From positions 260,061 through 324,060 of the forward strand of contig MNCI01002981.1 in NCBI GenBank assembly GCA_015680685.1: a stretch of DNA of 64,000 nucleotides, written 5' to 3'. Both the position numbers and the translations under genes were made by a program. This stretch comes from Gnetum montanum. Taxonomy: Eukaryota > Streptophyta > Gnetopsida > Gnetales > Gnetaceae. Within the stretch, counting starts at the first letter, position 1. Each line of letters starts with the position of its first letter. This document shows, in pieces, positions 1-11,514 of the stretch. The notes under the pieces were generated by a model that was not told where the DNA came from, did not search any database, and saw nothing but the letters and a program-made list of their open reading frames with translations.

Positions 1-173
1 AGACTTGCTTAACCATACACCGTGACACTTACAAGCAAGCCTGGGAAGACAACGAACGATTAACCCCAAGTGTTTCTTGTGGCGTTAAGGCATTTAGTCT
101 GCGGAGTTCGACTGGATCGCGCGTGTACGCTCGTTTCGTATGGTTGAGTGTAGGGGTACCTCGCCACTCATCA
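1..173 (+). mobile_element. LTR end fragment (Ty3/gypsy, same family group as gypsy-1 and gypsy-2), truncated by window edge
   Basis: The stretch ends GGGGTACCTCGCCACTCATCA. Its reverse complement closely follows the first ~170 bases of the plus-strand reading of the LTRs at 1317, 10481, 48485 and 56854 (TGATGAG..CGAGGTACCCCTAC). It therefore lies in the opposite orientation to gypsy-1. No tRNA primer-binding site follows position 173, so this is the outer end of a 3' LTR or a solo LTR. The rest lies beyond the left edge, so no target duplication can be checked. Confidence 0.75.
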
Positions 174-534
174 CCAACAAAGGCCAAGAGAGAGAGCTTT
201 TGAGAGAAGAGAGCTTGTGTAAGGAAGTTGAGTGAGAGGCAAGGGAGAACACTTGAGAGAGGTTAGGATAATCTCTTATAAGTGTCTTATCTTGAGCTTA
301 GGCTCCATTGTGAGCAATTAAGGATTGAGAGAGGACAAGTGTGGCCTTTAAGATCCTTGGGAGAGTTGTGAGTTGAGCTTGGCTCCTCATCTTTGATGTA
401 TTTTCTATGTATTTTGAGAATTATCTTAATGTAAGGGAGATTTTCTCCATTTTAGTGTGTTATTCTTATTTTCTAAGCTAGATTTTCTTGGAAGTTGTGG
501 ATTGGGTCCTATTTGGGTCTATTACGGTGCAACC

Positions 535-645
535 CTTGCACCATGGTAAGGTACTTAATTTAGAAGCTGTAGGTCATAGGTTCGATTCTAGTGGGCAATG
601 CTAAGTTATATAAAGTTCTAATTAGACTTGGGGTGTATCTATGTT
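535..645 (+). repeat. SINE-like tRNA-derived repeat, copy A
   Basis: Contains a B-box-like GGTTCGATTC (about 572-581), then a segment GGGCAATGCTAAGTTATA that is similar to 12009-12030 in the copy near 11.95 kb. The boundaries are uncertain and no target duplication was found. It could also be a chance tRNA-like motif. Confidence 0.35.
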
Positions 646-754
646 TGATTTATTTTAGGTTTCAACACCCCATTTTTCATTAGCAAAGAATAAAATATAA
701 ATTGTAACTTTTACCAAGTAGTTAATCTCATTAATAGAGTGTATTATTTGTGCA

Positions 755-965
755 TAGGCAATTAGCTAGTTGGTTAGTACACATTGCTTTGCAGTCAAAG
801 GTATTGGGTTTAAAACTTGGTACCAACATCCTAAGCATGCTAGCTTGGAAGCATTTCTCCAAGTTATGGGTTTAATTCTCTGACTTCTAAAGTTCTAAGT
901 CAACTATAGATATCTTGAAGTGTACATGTATTTCAATTATATTGGGTTCAAACATTTCCCCTTAT
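755..965 (+). repeat. SINE-like tRNA-derived repeat, copy B
   Basis: An A-box-like TTAGCTAGTTGGTTAGTAC (763-780) is followed about 30 bases later by a weak B-box-like GGGTTTAAAACTTGG. The distal part (GTGTACATGTATTTCAATTATATT, near 918-942) matches 12052-12077 of copy C, so the two are probably members of one short interspersed family. Confidence 0.4.
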
Positions 966-1316
966 CTTTTAAAAAAAATAGAGTGTATTTTTAAAAAATC
1001 AAATATGAGTTTAACGAGTTGCAAATTATTTTTGGAAAAAAAGAGCTAACCACTAGACTTAAATCAAAGTTTATTCTTATTGATATTTATATTTTGAGGA
1101 TGGGTGTTGGCTGTTGGAAGATTAAGACAAAAAATACCTATATGTCTCCTAAGACATACATCCAACACAATGCATATACCATTGATAGGTGGCTAAAGTG
1201 GTTAGCTTATTGTTTTATTATTTTTTGTAAGACTTAGGTAGAACAAAATTAACATGGCTACTTTTTAGACAACAAGATGACAAATTGGGCTAGAGATAAG
1301 TGTTGGAATGGAAACT

Positions 1317-2227
1317 TGATGAGCGTCGAGGTACCCCTATGAATACAAGTGTTTCATGCACAATCTAGTCGAATTTCAAGGACTAAGTGCTTATGCACCC
1401 TTGTGGAATAAGGACGGGTTGGTTGATTGTTGTCTTCCCAAGCTTACCTGTATGTCATGATTGTATGGTTCAATAAGCTTGAGGCATATGATTTTTATAG
1501 CTTTTATGTTTTTATGTCCTACACTACTAGAAAAGGAGAGAGGTAACTAAGTGACTAATTTAACTTAAGTACTCATTAACTAAGTTCTAACTAATCCTAA
1601 CACCGGCATTCGTTCCCACTTGTCGTACACATCCTAAACTATTGCAACACTACTGGGATTACCAAACACTAATCGTTATTGGGTTACCAAGCATTACACA
1701 CATGCTCGAAGTCATCGTGCTTGTGTAATTTAACGATTTTCTTAATTGATCAAAATGAATTGTTGTGCTAATAACAGAAATATAAAGTGCATAAAATAAA
1801 ATAAAATAAAATAAATGCATAAGAAAACAAATCTCAAGTGTTGTAAGGATGAATCAAAGAGCTCATCTTTATTGTTGTACACAATGTGTGCTCAGGTACA
1901 CAATGCTTGAATAAAGATTCGTCCATACTTAGACCTCCTGTTGTGGGCACTTGAAAAATACTCTAACTTTCAAACAAACTACAAGAGTTTCGCTACTTGA
2001 CTGCTAAAAGACTTCCTCCCAATTGTGCACATGGGCACTGTATTTATAGACTTGGGAGTAACTACTCTAATAATTAGAGTAATCGCTCTAATAATTAGAA
2101 TAACTACTAAAGTAACCGCTAGAGTAACCACTCTAATAATTAGAATAACTGCCAAAGTAAATTAGAGTAACTACTAGAGTAACTACTCTAATAATTAGAA
2201 TAACTCCTAGAGTAACCGCTCTCATCA
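1317..2227 (-). repeat. gypsy-1 3' LTR (left copy)
   Basis: 911 bases, starting TGATGAG and ending CTCATCA, immediately after the duplication AAACT. It pairs with 10481-11509 over its whole length. The U3 side (right end here) carries fewer copies of the AATTAG-containing repeat than the other LTR, which accounts for much of the length difference. Confidence 0.9.
2060..2222. repeat. minisatellite in gypsy-1 left LTR (ATAATTAGA/GAGTAAC units)
   Basis: Imperfect tandem units built from ACTCTAATAATTAGAATAAC and GCTAGAGTAACC modules, roughly 30-36 bases each, fill the U3 end of the LTR. The matching array in the right LTR (about 11251-11508) is longer. Confidence 0.85.
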
Positions 2228-2237
2228 CACCCCCACA
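2228..2237 (-). other. gypsy-1 polypurine tract
   Basis: Plus-strand CACCCCCACA directly abuts the inner end of the left LTR. On the element strand it reads TGTGGGGGTG immediately before the LTR start TGATGAG, the expected place for plus-strand priming. Confidence 0.75.
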
Positions 2238-4127
2238 ACTGAATGAAAAATCGTCCTCAAGTTCCTTACAAAATATTGGGAAGGTATGGGATTATTGACT
2301 AATTAACAACTGATGGTGGAATTGGATGATAGACTCAACATGCCTAGTGAATGGATTAATAAGCATATTACAACATTAGTGTTCATGACCATTGTGGTGA
2401 ATACTCGTACAAAAATGACATCTAAGCCTTTATTTGGTAGCTTGAAGAGAAAAAGAGAGAGAGAAAGAAGATGGAACATGTTGCCGCCAATGCTAAGATT
2501 GCACCTTCCATTGTTTATCCATAGTCATGCCACCAAACTTGCTCCTTTCATAAATGCTTCAGTTTCAGTCCATCCTGAGTGCTTCCTCCAAGCCCAGTCC
2601 ATTGTTTGTATGATCGCCATCTGAACATACAACATAGTCACAAATGAGCAAGGATAGATAATCCACAATGCAGTTGATACCTTGTCTCAATATGAAGTGC
2701 ATTGGCTAAGTTGTGGTTATGGCAAAAACTGGTTCGGAGATTTATTACTGGCAACTACCCAAGGTGTAGGGGTTAGGCAATTAGTAAAATGGAAAAAATT
2801 GAAAAATTTGTGCCAAGGCCCCCACAATTAAGAGCAAACCTCTGGTAGCTATAAGATGGAAAAACATGAGGAACAAGAAAGATGAAAAATATCAACGGTA
2901 ATGCCAATAAAATGGATGTCATGGATAGGGATGAAACAAGAAATGATTGATTGCATGAAATGTTTGAAGTTAACAATTGCACCAAAAAGAAATGCTAGTG
3001 GGTCCTCCCCAAAGTAGGCTCATGCCCTCTATGCCCTAGCAAACCCACAAACCAAAGAGTCCATAGGCTCTAGGAATGTCGTTTGGAAGCAAGAGTTAAA
3101 ACTTACCCACAAGAATTCACCAAAGAAAAACAATGCATCAACCCAGAATAGACTAATGATAAAACCGATAATGAGGTGGAAAATGGGAAGAAAGATGGAG
3201 AGGAGAGAATGGAATGGAATCCCAAGAGCAAGGTTGTGTAAAGCCCCTTATGTATTTCATGGTTAAGATAACTAAGTAGAACTCATCCCAAATCCAGACT
3301 CAAACCAACCACATTCAGTGACCTCACATCAATACATTTGGCCAATCCATCCTCTTAAGGCAACAAGAATTATTTCACAAAGAGTGACCACCATCCCAAG
3401 GAGAGTGAGATGGAGAAGCATAAAGTGAGAAAGGGCCTTAGTTAGAGGGAACCTTCAAGCATGGGTAACATATCTTTCCAATGCCATAACCAACGCTTGT
3501 AACTCATATTACTTTATCATGTCTAAGGGGTGTGCTTTAAATTCTCACTTTTTTTTCTTTTTTTTTTCTCTCTCTCTTTGATGCATGAGAACCACACCAT
3601 GCAAAGACTTATTTTTATTCACTCAGCTTCCTGATATTTGAACAATGTCAAAATGGTAGAAAACCCAAGAAAAAGCATCCAAGCACCCAAGAGAATAGAC
3701 AACACCAATGCATCAAATCCCCTTGAAGTCACACCCTTTTCATCCTTTGAGTCTTTCCTTGGTTTGAAAAATACCCAGCCACCAATTCATTAACAAGTTT
3801 ACTTACAAAAAAGGGGACTGTATAGTTCCAAGTCAAAAGAGACCATAGAGTTGTATGGATGAGTGGACGGCATGGACTCATTGCCTATTTTACCAAAAGA
3901 ACCATACCTTAATATCAACATCATAATTCAAAGGTAAAAACCAAACATTAGTAATCAATATGATATAATTCAATCCACCCTCATGAGCACTTATTAGATA
4001 ATGAATAAAAGTAAATCAAGCAAACAAAGAAATAGTAAAAACATGAACAATGATGTAAAACAAAAATAAGAAAAGTTGGGAAAATGTGTAAAATAAAAAT
4101 TCAAAAAGAACTGAGGGCCTATAATGG
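2238..4127 (-). other. gypsy-1 3' non-coding region between integrase and LTR
   Basis: No protein domain recognised. Short blocks (for example CCTCCCCAAAG near 3004-3015 and CCTTCAAGCATGGGTA near 3451-3466) recur in gypsy-2 near 53211-53222 and 53796-53812. This shows that both elements share this internal region. A T-rich tract lies at 3548-3580. In Athila-type elements this position can hold an env-like frame, but none is visible here. Confidence 0.6.
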
Positions 4128-5349
4128 TTAGCATAGGTGGCCATCTCCCACATGACTAAGTTGGAAGGAGGAGATCCGAAACAGTAAGCATGGTTGTCCA
4201 TCAAGAGAGGTAGCATGTGTACTAGCTATCCTAAGCTCTTGGAAAGGTTTGGTTTGTTGCATGTTGACCAAATTTTTCTTATCTGGGCTCTTAGGTTTAT
4301 ATATTGTCATGGCCCCTGAAGGAAAAGTTGCATAAATAATATAAGGTCCTTTGCACAATATTTGAAATTTAGTACATTGTGGCACATGTGGTTGATATTT
4401 AACTTTCTTAATTCTTAGGTCATGACGTTGCTTATTGAAGGCCTTGTGCAATTCATTAGATGACAAGGTAGCTAACTGGTTTTCATCTAGCAAGTTAAGG
4501 GTTACTAACCTTTTGTTTTTGTGCTAGATTAAGGTCAAGGTTGAGGTCACATGCTGTGGATAGTGTACAGAGCTTAGTTTGAATAGGAAGCATTGGTAAT
4601 TTACCATACACTAACTCATAGGGAGAGTAGCCTGTAGGGAGTTTCCATGTGGAGTGGTATGCCCAAAGAGCATCATTTAGTTTAGTGCTCCAGTCCCGCC
4701 TAAACTTGCTAATGGTTCTTCTCGATATCTTCGTAATCTCCCTATTGATGACTTATGCTTGACCATTCGCTTAGGGGTGGTATGGTGTAGTCAATTTATG
4801 CTCAACCCCTAAGCATTGCATTAATTTCTAAAAAGTTGCACCTGTGAAGTGTGTGCCATTTTCTGAAATAAGTGCACGTGGCACACCAAACCTATTTATG
4901 ATTTGTTGTTGAACAAATCGTGCAACTATAGATGATGTACATTCTTTAATAGTAGCTGCTTTAGCCCATTTTGTTAGGTAATCAACGGTAACAATAATAT
5001 AAGCTTTTCCATTGGACATTGGTGTAATTGGACCCATAAAATCAATTCCCCAAATGTCGAAGGGTTCTAATGGTTGAATCAATTATTGCAGACCCTCCAT
5101 TCTAGCAATCATTCCCCCATCATGTTGACAACGCTTACAAGATTGGACGAAATGATGGGTGTCCCAAAATAATGTAGGCCAATAATATCCTACAAGCAAG
5201 ATCTTGATGGTCATTCGTCTCCTAGCATAATGACCCCCACAAGGACCCTCATGAGCATCTTGGAGAACATGTAGTTGATCTATATCGGGAACACACCATT
5301 GAACCAAGCCATCAAGACACACTTTGTAAAATTTATCATTGATCTCCAT
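4128..5349 (-). pseudogene. gypsy-1 integrase, broken
   Basis: Read from 5349 downward: an HHCC-type zinc region (HVLQDAHEGPCGGHYARR, then HHFVQSCKRCQ), the catalytic core with GIDFMGP (first Asp) and [10 protein letters not shown], and finally a C-terminal module with KGPYIIYATFPSGAM (GPY/F-like). The second catalytic position, usually Asp in DNGT, is Glu here (GAA). Stops separate the zinc region (5083), the core (4828) and the C-terminal part (from 4493). Integrase joins retroelement cDNA to host DNA; this copy is dead. Confidence 0.88.
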
Positions 5350-5682
5350 AAAGTACTTGGCTCGGTGAAGAAACTGTTGTTTCTTCTTAAGGTTTAACTC
5401 TTATGGTGTTTGTTAGGTGAGGAGATAGGTAAGAATGCTACTGTACTAGTTTATCTCTATGGGTGATTGATTATTCACTACACCAGCAAAGAGGAATTCA
5501 TTAGAGAAATGATTAGAAATTGGATACGCATCCTCTTTGTTGTCCCATCGCAACTAATATAAATGATCAGCAACTACATTCTTAGTGCCCTTGCAATCGA
5601 TCATCGTTAAATCGAACTCTTGTAAGATTATAAGCCATCGTATGATACGAGGGCTTACCATTGGCTTTCATGAGGAACCGAA

Positions 5683-7059
5683 TTACACTATAATCTGTAT
5701 GTATATATACTTTATATCCCAATACATAGTATAGTGTCTAAACTTTTCTAGTGCAAACACTACAGCCATTAATTCTTTCTCTGTGGTAGTGTAGTTAAGT
5801 TGTGCACCAGCGATACTTCTACTTGCATAGTGGATGTAATAAGGACACTTCAGGTCATCTAATTGTGTAAGTACAGCTTCTAAAGCATAGTTGGACGTGT
5901 CAATCATGATATGGAATGGCTTGGACCAATCAGGAGCTTGTAGAATGGATGTTTTTACTAGCTTCTATTTCAAAGTTTGGAAAGCTAATTCACATTCCCT
6001 AGTCCACTCAAAAGGTACGTCCTTTTTCATTAATTTCACCAATGGTTTGGCAACCTTTGAAAAGTTCTCAATAAATCTCCTATAGTAGCTAGTATGTCCA
6101 AGGAATAAATGAATATCTTTGACAGTTTTTGGTTGACGGGTAATTCCTTGGATAATTTTGATTTTCTTGGGGTCTACCTCTATCCATGTGTGTGAGATTT
6201 TATGCCCTAGTACTATGCCTTCTTGGATCATCAAATGGATTTTTTGCTAATTGAGCCTCAAATTGATTTCTACACATCTTTTTAACACTTACTCCAATCA
6301 GTCCAAGGCTTGATCAAAGTTTACTCCATAAGTGGAGAAGTCATCCATAAAGACCTCCACGCCATTCCCTATTTGCTGTTGGAATATGCTTAGAACTAGT
6401 TGTTGAAATGTTGCAGGGGCATTATACAAGCCAAATGGCATCTGTTTGTATGTAAATGTTCCCCAAGGACTGGTGAACATAGTCTTAGCTTGGTCTTCTA
6501 GGGCTATTTGTATTTGGTTATATCCGCTATATCCATCTAGAAAACTGTAATAGCGATGCCCTACAATGGTGTTTAAGACTTGGTTGACAAATGACAATGG
6601 AAAGTGATCTTTGAACATTGCCATATTTAGTAGCTTGAAATCTATGCACACCCTCCATTTGCCTCCCTTTTTAGGCACAATAACTAAGGGGCTAACCCAT
6701 TTGCTATCAGCAATGGGGTACATGAACCCAACCTTGAGAAGGTGTTCAATTTCTTCCTTAACTACTTGCTTCAGCTTAGGGTTCAGTCACCTCTACGGTT
6801 GTCTTTGAGTCTTTATGGAGGGGTCAGGGTAAATTCTATGTTGGCATATCCTAGGATCTATTCTAGTTAATTCAGGATATGACCAAGCGAAGGCTTTTGA
6901 CCATTTATTTGTTACCTTCAGCAGTTCTTCTTTCTGTTGAGGAGCAAGCTTAGCGTTGATAATTACCGATTTTCCATTTCTAAGGAACGTGTATTCCATA
7001 CCGGTGGGCAATGGTTTTAGCTTAAGGGGCTCCTGCTTAAATTTCTCAGGGGTTTCCAA
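5683..7059 (-). pseudogene. gypsy-1 reverse transcriptase and RNase H, broken
   Basis: Begins near 7059 with the RT N-terminal part. A palm segment at 6723-6298 has VPKKGGKWRVCIDFKLLN, SFLDGYSGYNQI, MPFGLYNAPATFQ and the catalytic FMDDF. The connection region (6234-5965) has FLGHTSYYRRFIENFSKVA. RNase H (5907-5683) has SNYALEAVLTQ and YASRSIAGAQLNYTTTEKELMAVVFALEKFR; the usual DAS of RNase H motif 1 reads DTS. Frames change or stop between 6793 and 6723, near 6298-6234, and near 5960-5907. It is clearly Ty3/gypsy by domain order (RT and RNase H before integrase). Confidence 0.92.
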
Positions 7060-7224
7060 CTTCCCCCAGTTGATATTTTCAAGGTTAAGACTTGGAAGTT
7101 GGTGATGTAATTGCTCTAATGCATCTATGTTATCGATGTAAGCATAAGTTAAACCCTCAGTTGGTTTTATGCATATGAGTGAATTGCTTTCTTGATCAGC
7201 TATCAGCCACTGGGTGTCTTCCTA

Positions 7225-8043
7225 TCATGTGGCTACTGCATACAGGCATCTTTGTATGTTAATCACTTGTGCACACTGATTGCATGCAGGCAATGCTAAA
7301 CTTTGCACAAACCATGACCTCTGCATGCAGTTACACCTTGTGTCACTGTATGTGATGCATGGAAATTTCTTCTTCTCAATCTTTCTAAATGGATTTTCCT
7401 TTGATATTTCTAGGGAAAGATCGTGAATTCCTAGGCATGCGTCAATGGTGCTTAGCCATGCTCTTCCCATTATGATTGGAAAGTCCCCCTTACCATTATT
7501 TACCTGAATCACTAGGAAGTCAACAGGGTATGACCATCCATGAACAATGGTAACAATGTCTTCCACTAGTCCCAATGGAACAATGATGGACTGGTCGGCC
7601 AACTCTAGATGGATGTTGCTCTTTTTCAATGGAGGCAGGTTCCAGGCCTTGTACATTTCTTGAGAAATTAAGTTAACATCGAAACCTGAATCCAAAAGAG
7701 CCTTGCACGGCACATTTCTAGTGATTTGTAAGTATATCAAAGGATTCCCAAGATTAGAGAATTTCTTGGGAAGGTGGCCAGATTTGATCCAATCAATGAC
7801 GACATGTATTAGCATGACCGTATGTGTTGAGTGCGGTGATTGGGTTGAAGAGGGCTCTGAAGTTTTAATTGATACTGAGGTGTCTAAGGAATCAGCCGCT
7901 TGTGATTGCAAGGGCTTGGTTGGACTATTGGTTCTAAAGAAAAGTCTTTTCTTCATGTGGTTGTTGAAACCAACAATAGGTTGAGAGTTAACAGCCCTCG
8001 TGGCATTACATTGCTGTGATTGGGTAGGGATTTCACCTTGCAT
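7225..8043 (-). pseudogene. gypsy-1 aspartic protease region
   Basis: A 272-codon open stretch with the retropepsin active-site motif ALLDSGFDVNLIS (about 7690-7654) and the later hydrophobic loop FPIIMGRAWLSTI (about 7485-7447), typical of Ty3/gypsy proteases where an ILGRPFL-like motif is usual. It sits between the gag zinc knuckle and RT, as expected for a gag-pol polyprotein. It is no longer in one frame with its neighbours. Confidence 0.82.
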
Positions 8044-8473
8044 TGCGGGAGCAAGTGGTAGTGGAGCTATTGGTGGAAGAGATGCAACTGAATGAGAAGG
8101 ATGATATGCTTGCAGAATATTGCCTCTAGAAGAGGGAGTCCCATAATACTTGCAGGCTTAGTAGTGAGGTTGAGGAGTGACGTGACCAGTAGAGTCACAT
8201 GGGGAGATTGGCTGCTGCATGTAATATCCATACAAGTTAGGTTACCAGTAAGGATACTGTTGCCTTGGTGGTGGCATTCCCAATGATTTTGGGTGCTACC
8301 ATTGTTGATATTGCTCAATTGGTTGTAGTGGAGTTCCACTGGGATAATATGTTAAGGGTTGGTGGAATTACCTTAGGTTGCCTTGAGGATAAGGTAACCT
8401 TCGAAGTGTTTGCCTTTTGTTTAATCGTGGGTTGAGTGCATACACCCTAGACTCCTGCAGATGTGAGATTACA

Positions 8474-10395
8474 GGGCAACATCCCTTAGAATGGTTATAT
8501 TGACATATCTCACATCCACTATCATTGTCTATTTATGAATCCACAACCTCTTCAATGATGGCAACTTTGCCCTTACCCTTGCTACGTGCATATTCAGCCT
8601 CTTTCTTTTTTCTTTTCTCACTACCTTGCTCTCTAGACTCCTCTACTATTTTAAGAATATTTTGAAATCTATTGTCTAGGGAATTCCACATTTGGTCTAC
8701 CTTTGCTGAAATTTCTAATGTCATCTTTTGGATAGGCAAAGTTTTTCTATTCACCATCTCTTTGAGTGATGGCTCTTCTTCATCCTCACAAAATCTTACT
8801 CCCTTCTTCCAAAGGGAAGGGTCTCAGTTATACTCTTCTGTACTTTCTCTCTTCCATAGTTCACCTTCTTCCTTAGCAACTTACTCCAATAGTCTTTGAA
8901 TTTGATGGGACCTAAGCTCGGATAGTCTTCCTTGGGCATAAGTCCCAAGGGTTCTTCTCGTTTCATGCCTAAGCCCATCCATGAGATGGTGCAATTGATC
9001 CCTTTGCGAATAACCATGGCCAAGACAACGATGTAATAGTGCATAGCATCGGCCCAGGGTAGCATCCAAGGATTCATATCCTCCTTATTTCTAGCCTTGG
9101 ATTTTCTTTCACACGTTAGACACTCGGGAGTACGTTTAGTACTTGTCATTAAATAGTTCTAACATAGTACTTCACCTATGAATGGATTCTGATTCTAAAG
9201 ACCGGTACCAGCTTTTTGCTTCTTTAACTAATGTTCGTGGGAACAACTTAAGTTTTTGCCATTTGTTCTCTATGTTCTATAAGGCACACGCATCATGGAA
9301 GGCTTGTAAATGATTCTAAGGATTAACGTTGTATCCCCCTTCAAATTGTGGGATGTTGTTCATATCTATCTCTTGATCTTACTATCTTTCTAATGCCTTG
9401 TTGGAATTCTAACAGCCTCAGTTATGTCCAACATACTTTGAGTAGCGAGGAGGGGTTCATCGTGATCATCTCATCCATGGCGTCTACAATGCCTATGTTG
9501 TTCCCTACTCTCCCTTCTTCTATGTCGTGACTCTCTAGAGTGCCCTCGTCTCCTTTCCTGGCTTTTTTGTCTATGGCTTCCACTTTGCCTACCTTTATCC
9601 CCATGATCTTTTTCTTTACGACCACATCTAGATATTGAAGGAGAGGGTGAAGGAGATGATGAAGGTGAAGAAGAAGGAGAACCGTCACCATGACAGTGTC
9701 TACTACCTTCTCTTCTATGGTCTTGGCCCAGATCGCAATTGCGATCCGAATGTCCACCTTTATCATGAGTTCGTGTCCCTTTTTCAGATCCTTTGTGCCC
9801 ATGGGTATCAGAACCTGATTATGAATAGTGGAATGAATGTCCTGATACACAACCCCTTGGCCAAAGTCAAGGGGAGGAACATCGTTGTGTGGGCGACCAC
9901 CTAAGGTAGGTTCACCACCCTCATTTTCGCTTAAGACATTTGGGGCATCCTGGGACCACTTACCCTTCAAAGACTTATGATGTCTCTCTTGTTGCAAGTC
10001 CCTTGAACGTTGTGCCTCTGTGGAACAGTATTCTCTCGAGTCATGGTCTTGCACAACGTATTCTGTGTTAAGTGCAGCATGCCAATTTGTGTAAGAGCAC
10101 AAAGAAGCATGCTCAGGACTGAATAATCAGGAGGTAACACTATGTTACTTTCTAAGTCTCGCCAACACAGTTGTTCATCTTGATGTAGGATAAAGGTGAA
10201 GTCTGGTATATACTCATCGGGATGAATATATACCACTCGAACTTGTTGAGGAACTAGCGGATCAATGTCATGTGTATTATGTTGTTGACTATTTCTTGTT
10301 TCAGACCTAGGCGGTGAGGCGCTTTCGTACGAAGAAGGAAACATACTTGTCTGTTCAGTGTGCAATGTATTCTTGTTTATTATTTTCTCAACCAA
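8474..10395 (-). pseudogene. gypsy-1 gag, broken
   Basis: An ATG-initiated stretch at 10395 opens the region, followed by a low-complexity basic spacer. The conserved gag core (about 9350-8880) reads [27 protein letters not shown] and WYRSLESESI, then LGHGYSQRDQLHHLMDGL. This matches, block by block, the gag of gypsy-2 at 56115-55663. Stops interrupt it (for example after GGYNVNP). A zinc knuckle follows at 8514-8476 with spacing C-X2-C-X3-H-X4-C, one residue shorter than the usual C-X2-C-X4-H-X4-C. Gag forms the particle that packages the RNA. Confidence 0.8.
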
Positions 10396-10461
10396 CCCTA
10401 AGGGTTCATTCCAACGTTGTGAATGATTTCCTATGTTCTAGTTAGCGCACAAACAACTAAG

Positions 10462-10480
10462 TCCCTGGTAACAGCGCCAA
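10462..10480 (-). other. gypsy-1 primer binding site (tRNA-Asp type)
   Basis: On the element strand the bases after the 5' LTR read TTGGCGCTGTTACCAGGGA. This resembles the TGGCGCCGTTGCC-type site that Athila-group elements pair with tRNA-Asp. It lies directly at the inner edge of 10481-11509, which fixes that repeat as the 5' LTR and the element direction as minus. Confidence 0.8.
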
Positions 10481-11509
10481 TGATGAGCGACGAGGTACCC
10501 CTACACTCAACCATACGAATACAAGCGTTTCATGCACGATCTGGTCGAATTCCAAGGACTAAGTGCTTATGTGCCCTTGTGGAACAAGGACAGGTTGGTT
10601 GATCATTGTCTTCCCAAGCTTACTTGTATGTCACAATTGTATGGTTAAGTAAGCTTGGGGCATATGATTTTTATAGCTTTTATGTTTTTATGTCCTATGC
10701 TAGTAGGGAAGGAGAGAGGTAACTAAGTGACTAATTTAACTTAACTACTCATTAACTAAGTTCTAACTAATCCTAACATCAGCATCCATTCCCACTTATC
10801 ATACACATCCTGAACTAGTGCAACACTGCTGTGATTACCAAACACTAATCGTTACTAGGTTACCAAGCATTGCACACATGCTCGAAGTCATCGTGCTTGT
10901 GTAATTTTAATGATTTGCTTAATTGATCAAAATGAATTGCGGTGCTAATAATAGAAATGTAAAGTGCATAAAATAAAATAAATGCATAAGAAAATAAAAT
11001 AAAAGAAATGCATAAGAAAACAAATCCCAAGTGTTGCAAGGATGAATCAAAGAGCTCGTCTTTATTGTTGTACGCAAGGTGTGCTCAGGTACACAATGCT
11101 CGAATAAAGATCCGTCCACACTTAGACCTCCTGGTGTAGGCACTTGGAAAATACTCTAACTTTCAAACAGACTGCAAGAGTTTCGCTACTTGACTGCTAA
11201 AAGACTTCCCCCCAATTATGCGCCTGGGCATTGTATTTATAGACTTGGGAGCAACTACTCTAATAATTAGAGTAACCGCTCTAATAATTAGAATAATTGC
11301 TAAAGTAATCGTTAGAGTAACCACTCTAATAATTAGAATAATTGCTAGAGTAACCACTTTGATAATTAGAATAACTGCTAAAGTAACCGCTAGAGTAACC
11401 ACTCTAATAATTAGAATAATTACTAGAGTAACCACTCTAATAATTAGAGTAACTGCTAGAGTAACTGCTCTAATAATTAGAATAACTGCTAGAGTAACCG
11501 CTCTCATCA
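10481..11509 (-). repeat. gypsy-1 5' LTR (right copy)
   Basis: 1029 bases, TGATGAG...CTCATCA, followed by the target duplication AAACT (11510-11514). It pairs with 1317-2227. It also has an extra AAATAAAA-type stretch near 10978-11010 and a longer minisatellite at 11251-11508. Confidence 0.92.
11251..11508. repeat. minisatellite in gypsy-1 right LTR
   Basis: About 260 bases of imperfect tandem units made of CTCTAATAATTAGAATAA and GCTAGAGTAACCA modules. They are long enough that both strands stay open as repetitive Val/Thr/Ile-rich frames, which are not genes. The array is longer than the one in the left LTR. Confidence 0.88.
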
Positions 11510-11514
11510 AAACT

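Larger units (their letters stand above)
174..1316. other. intergenic stretch with GA-rich leader-like sequence and SINE-like repeats
   Basis: No convincing coding region. 174-370 is rich in GAGAG runs. 535-640 and 755-965 contain tRNA-like A-box and B-box motifs (see the repeat entries). The remainder is AT-rich and featureless to the eye. The last five bases, AAACT at 1312-1316, are the left target duplication of gypsy-1. Confidence 0.5.
1317..11509 (-). mobile_element. gypsy-1: complete, decayed Ty3/gypsy LTR retrotransposon
   Basis: Two direct repeats (1317-2227 and 10481-11509), each TGATGAG...CTCATCA on the plus strand, enclose minus-strand gag, protease, reverse transcriptase, RNase H and integrase remnants in that order. 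The element is flanked by the identical 5-base duplication AAACT at 1312-1316 and 11510-11514. A tRNA-Asp-type primer site lies inside the right LTR and a purine tract (seen as its complement) inside the left LTR. No chromodomain was seen. The tRNA-Asp PBS and the GIDFMGP integrase motif suggest the Athila/Tat side of Ty3/gypsy. Each coding domain is broken by stops or frameshifts and the two LTRs differ by many substitutions and 118 bases in length, so the insertion is old and cannot encode its own proteins. Confidence 0.93.

Noticed and set aside
5891-6085. Small plus-strand frames inside gypsy-1 (for example 5891-6085, 6611-6808, 7703-7984)
   Set aside because: They are shadows of RNase H, RT and protease on the minus strand.
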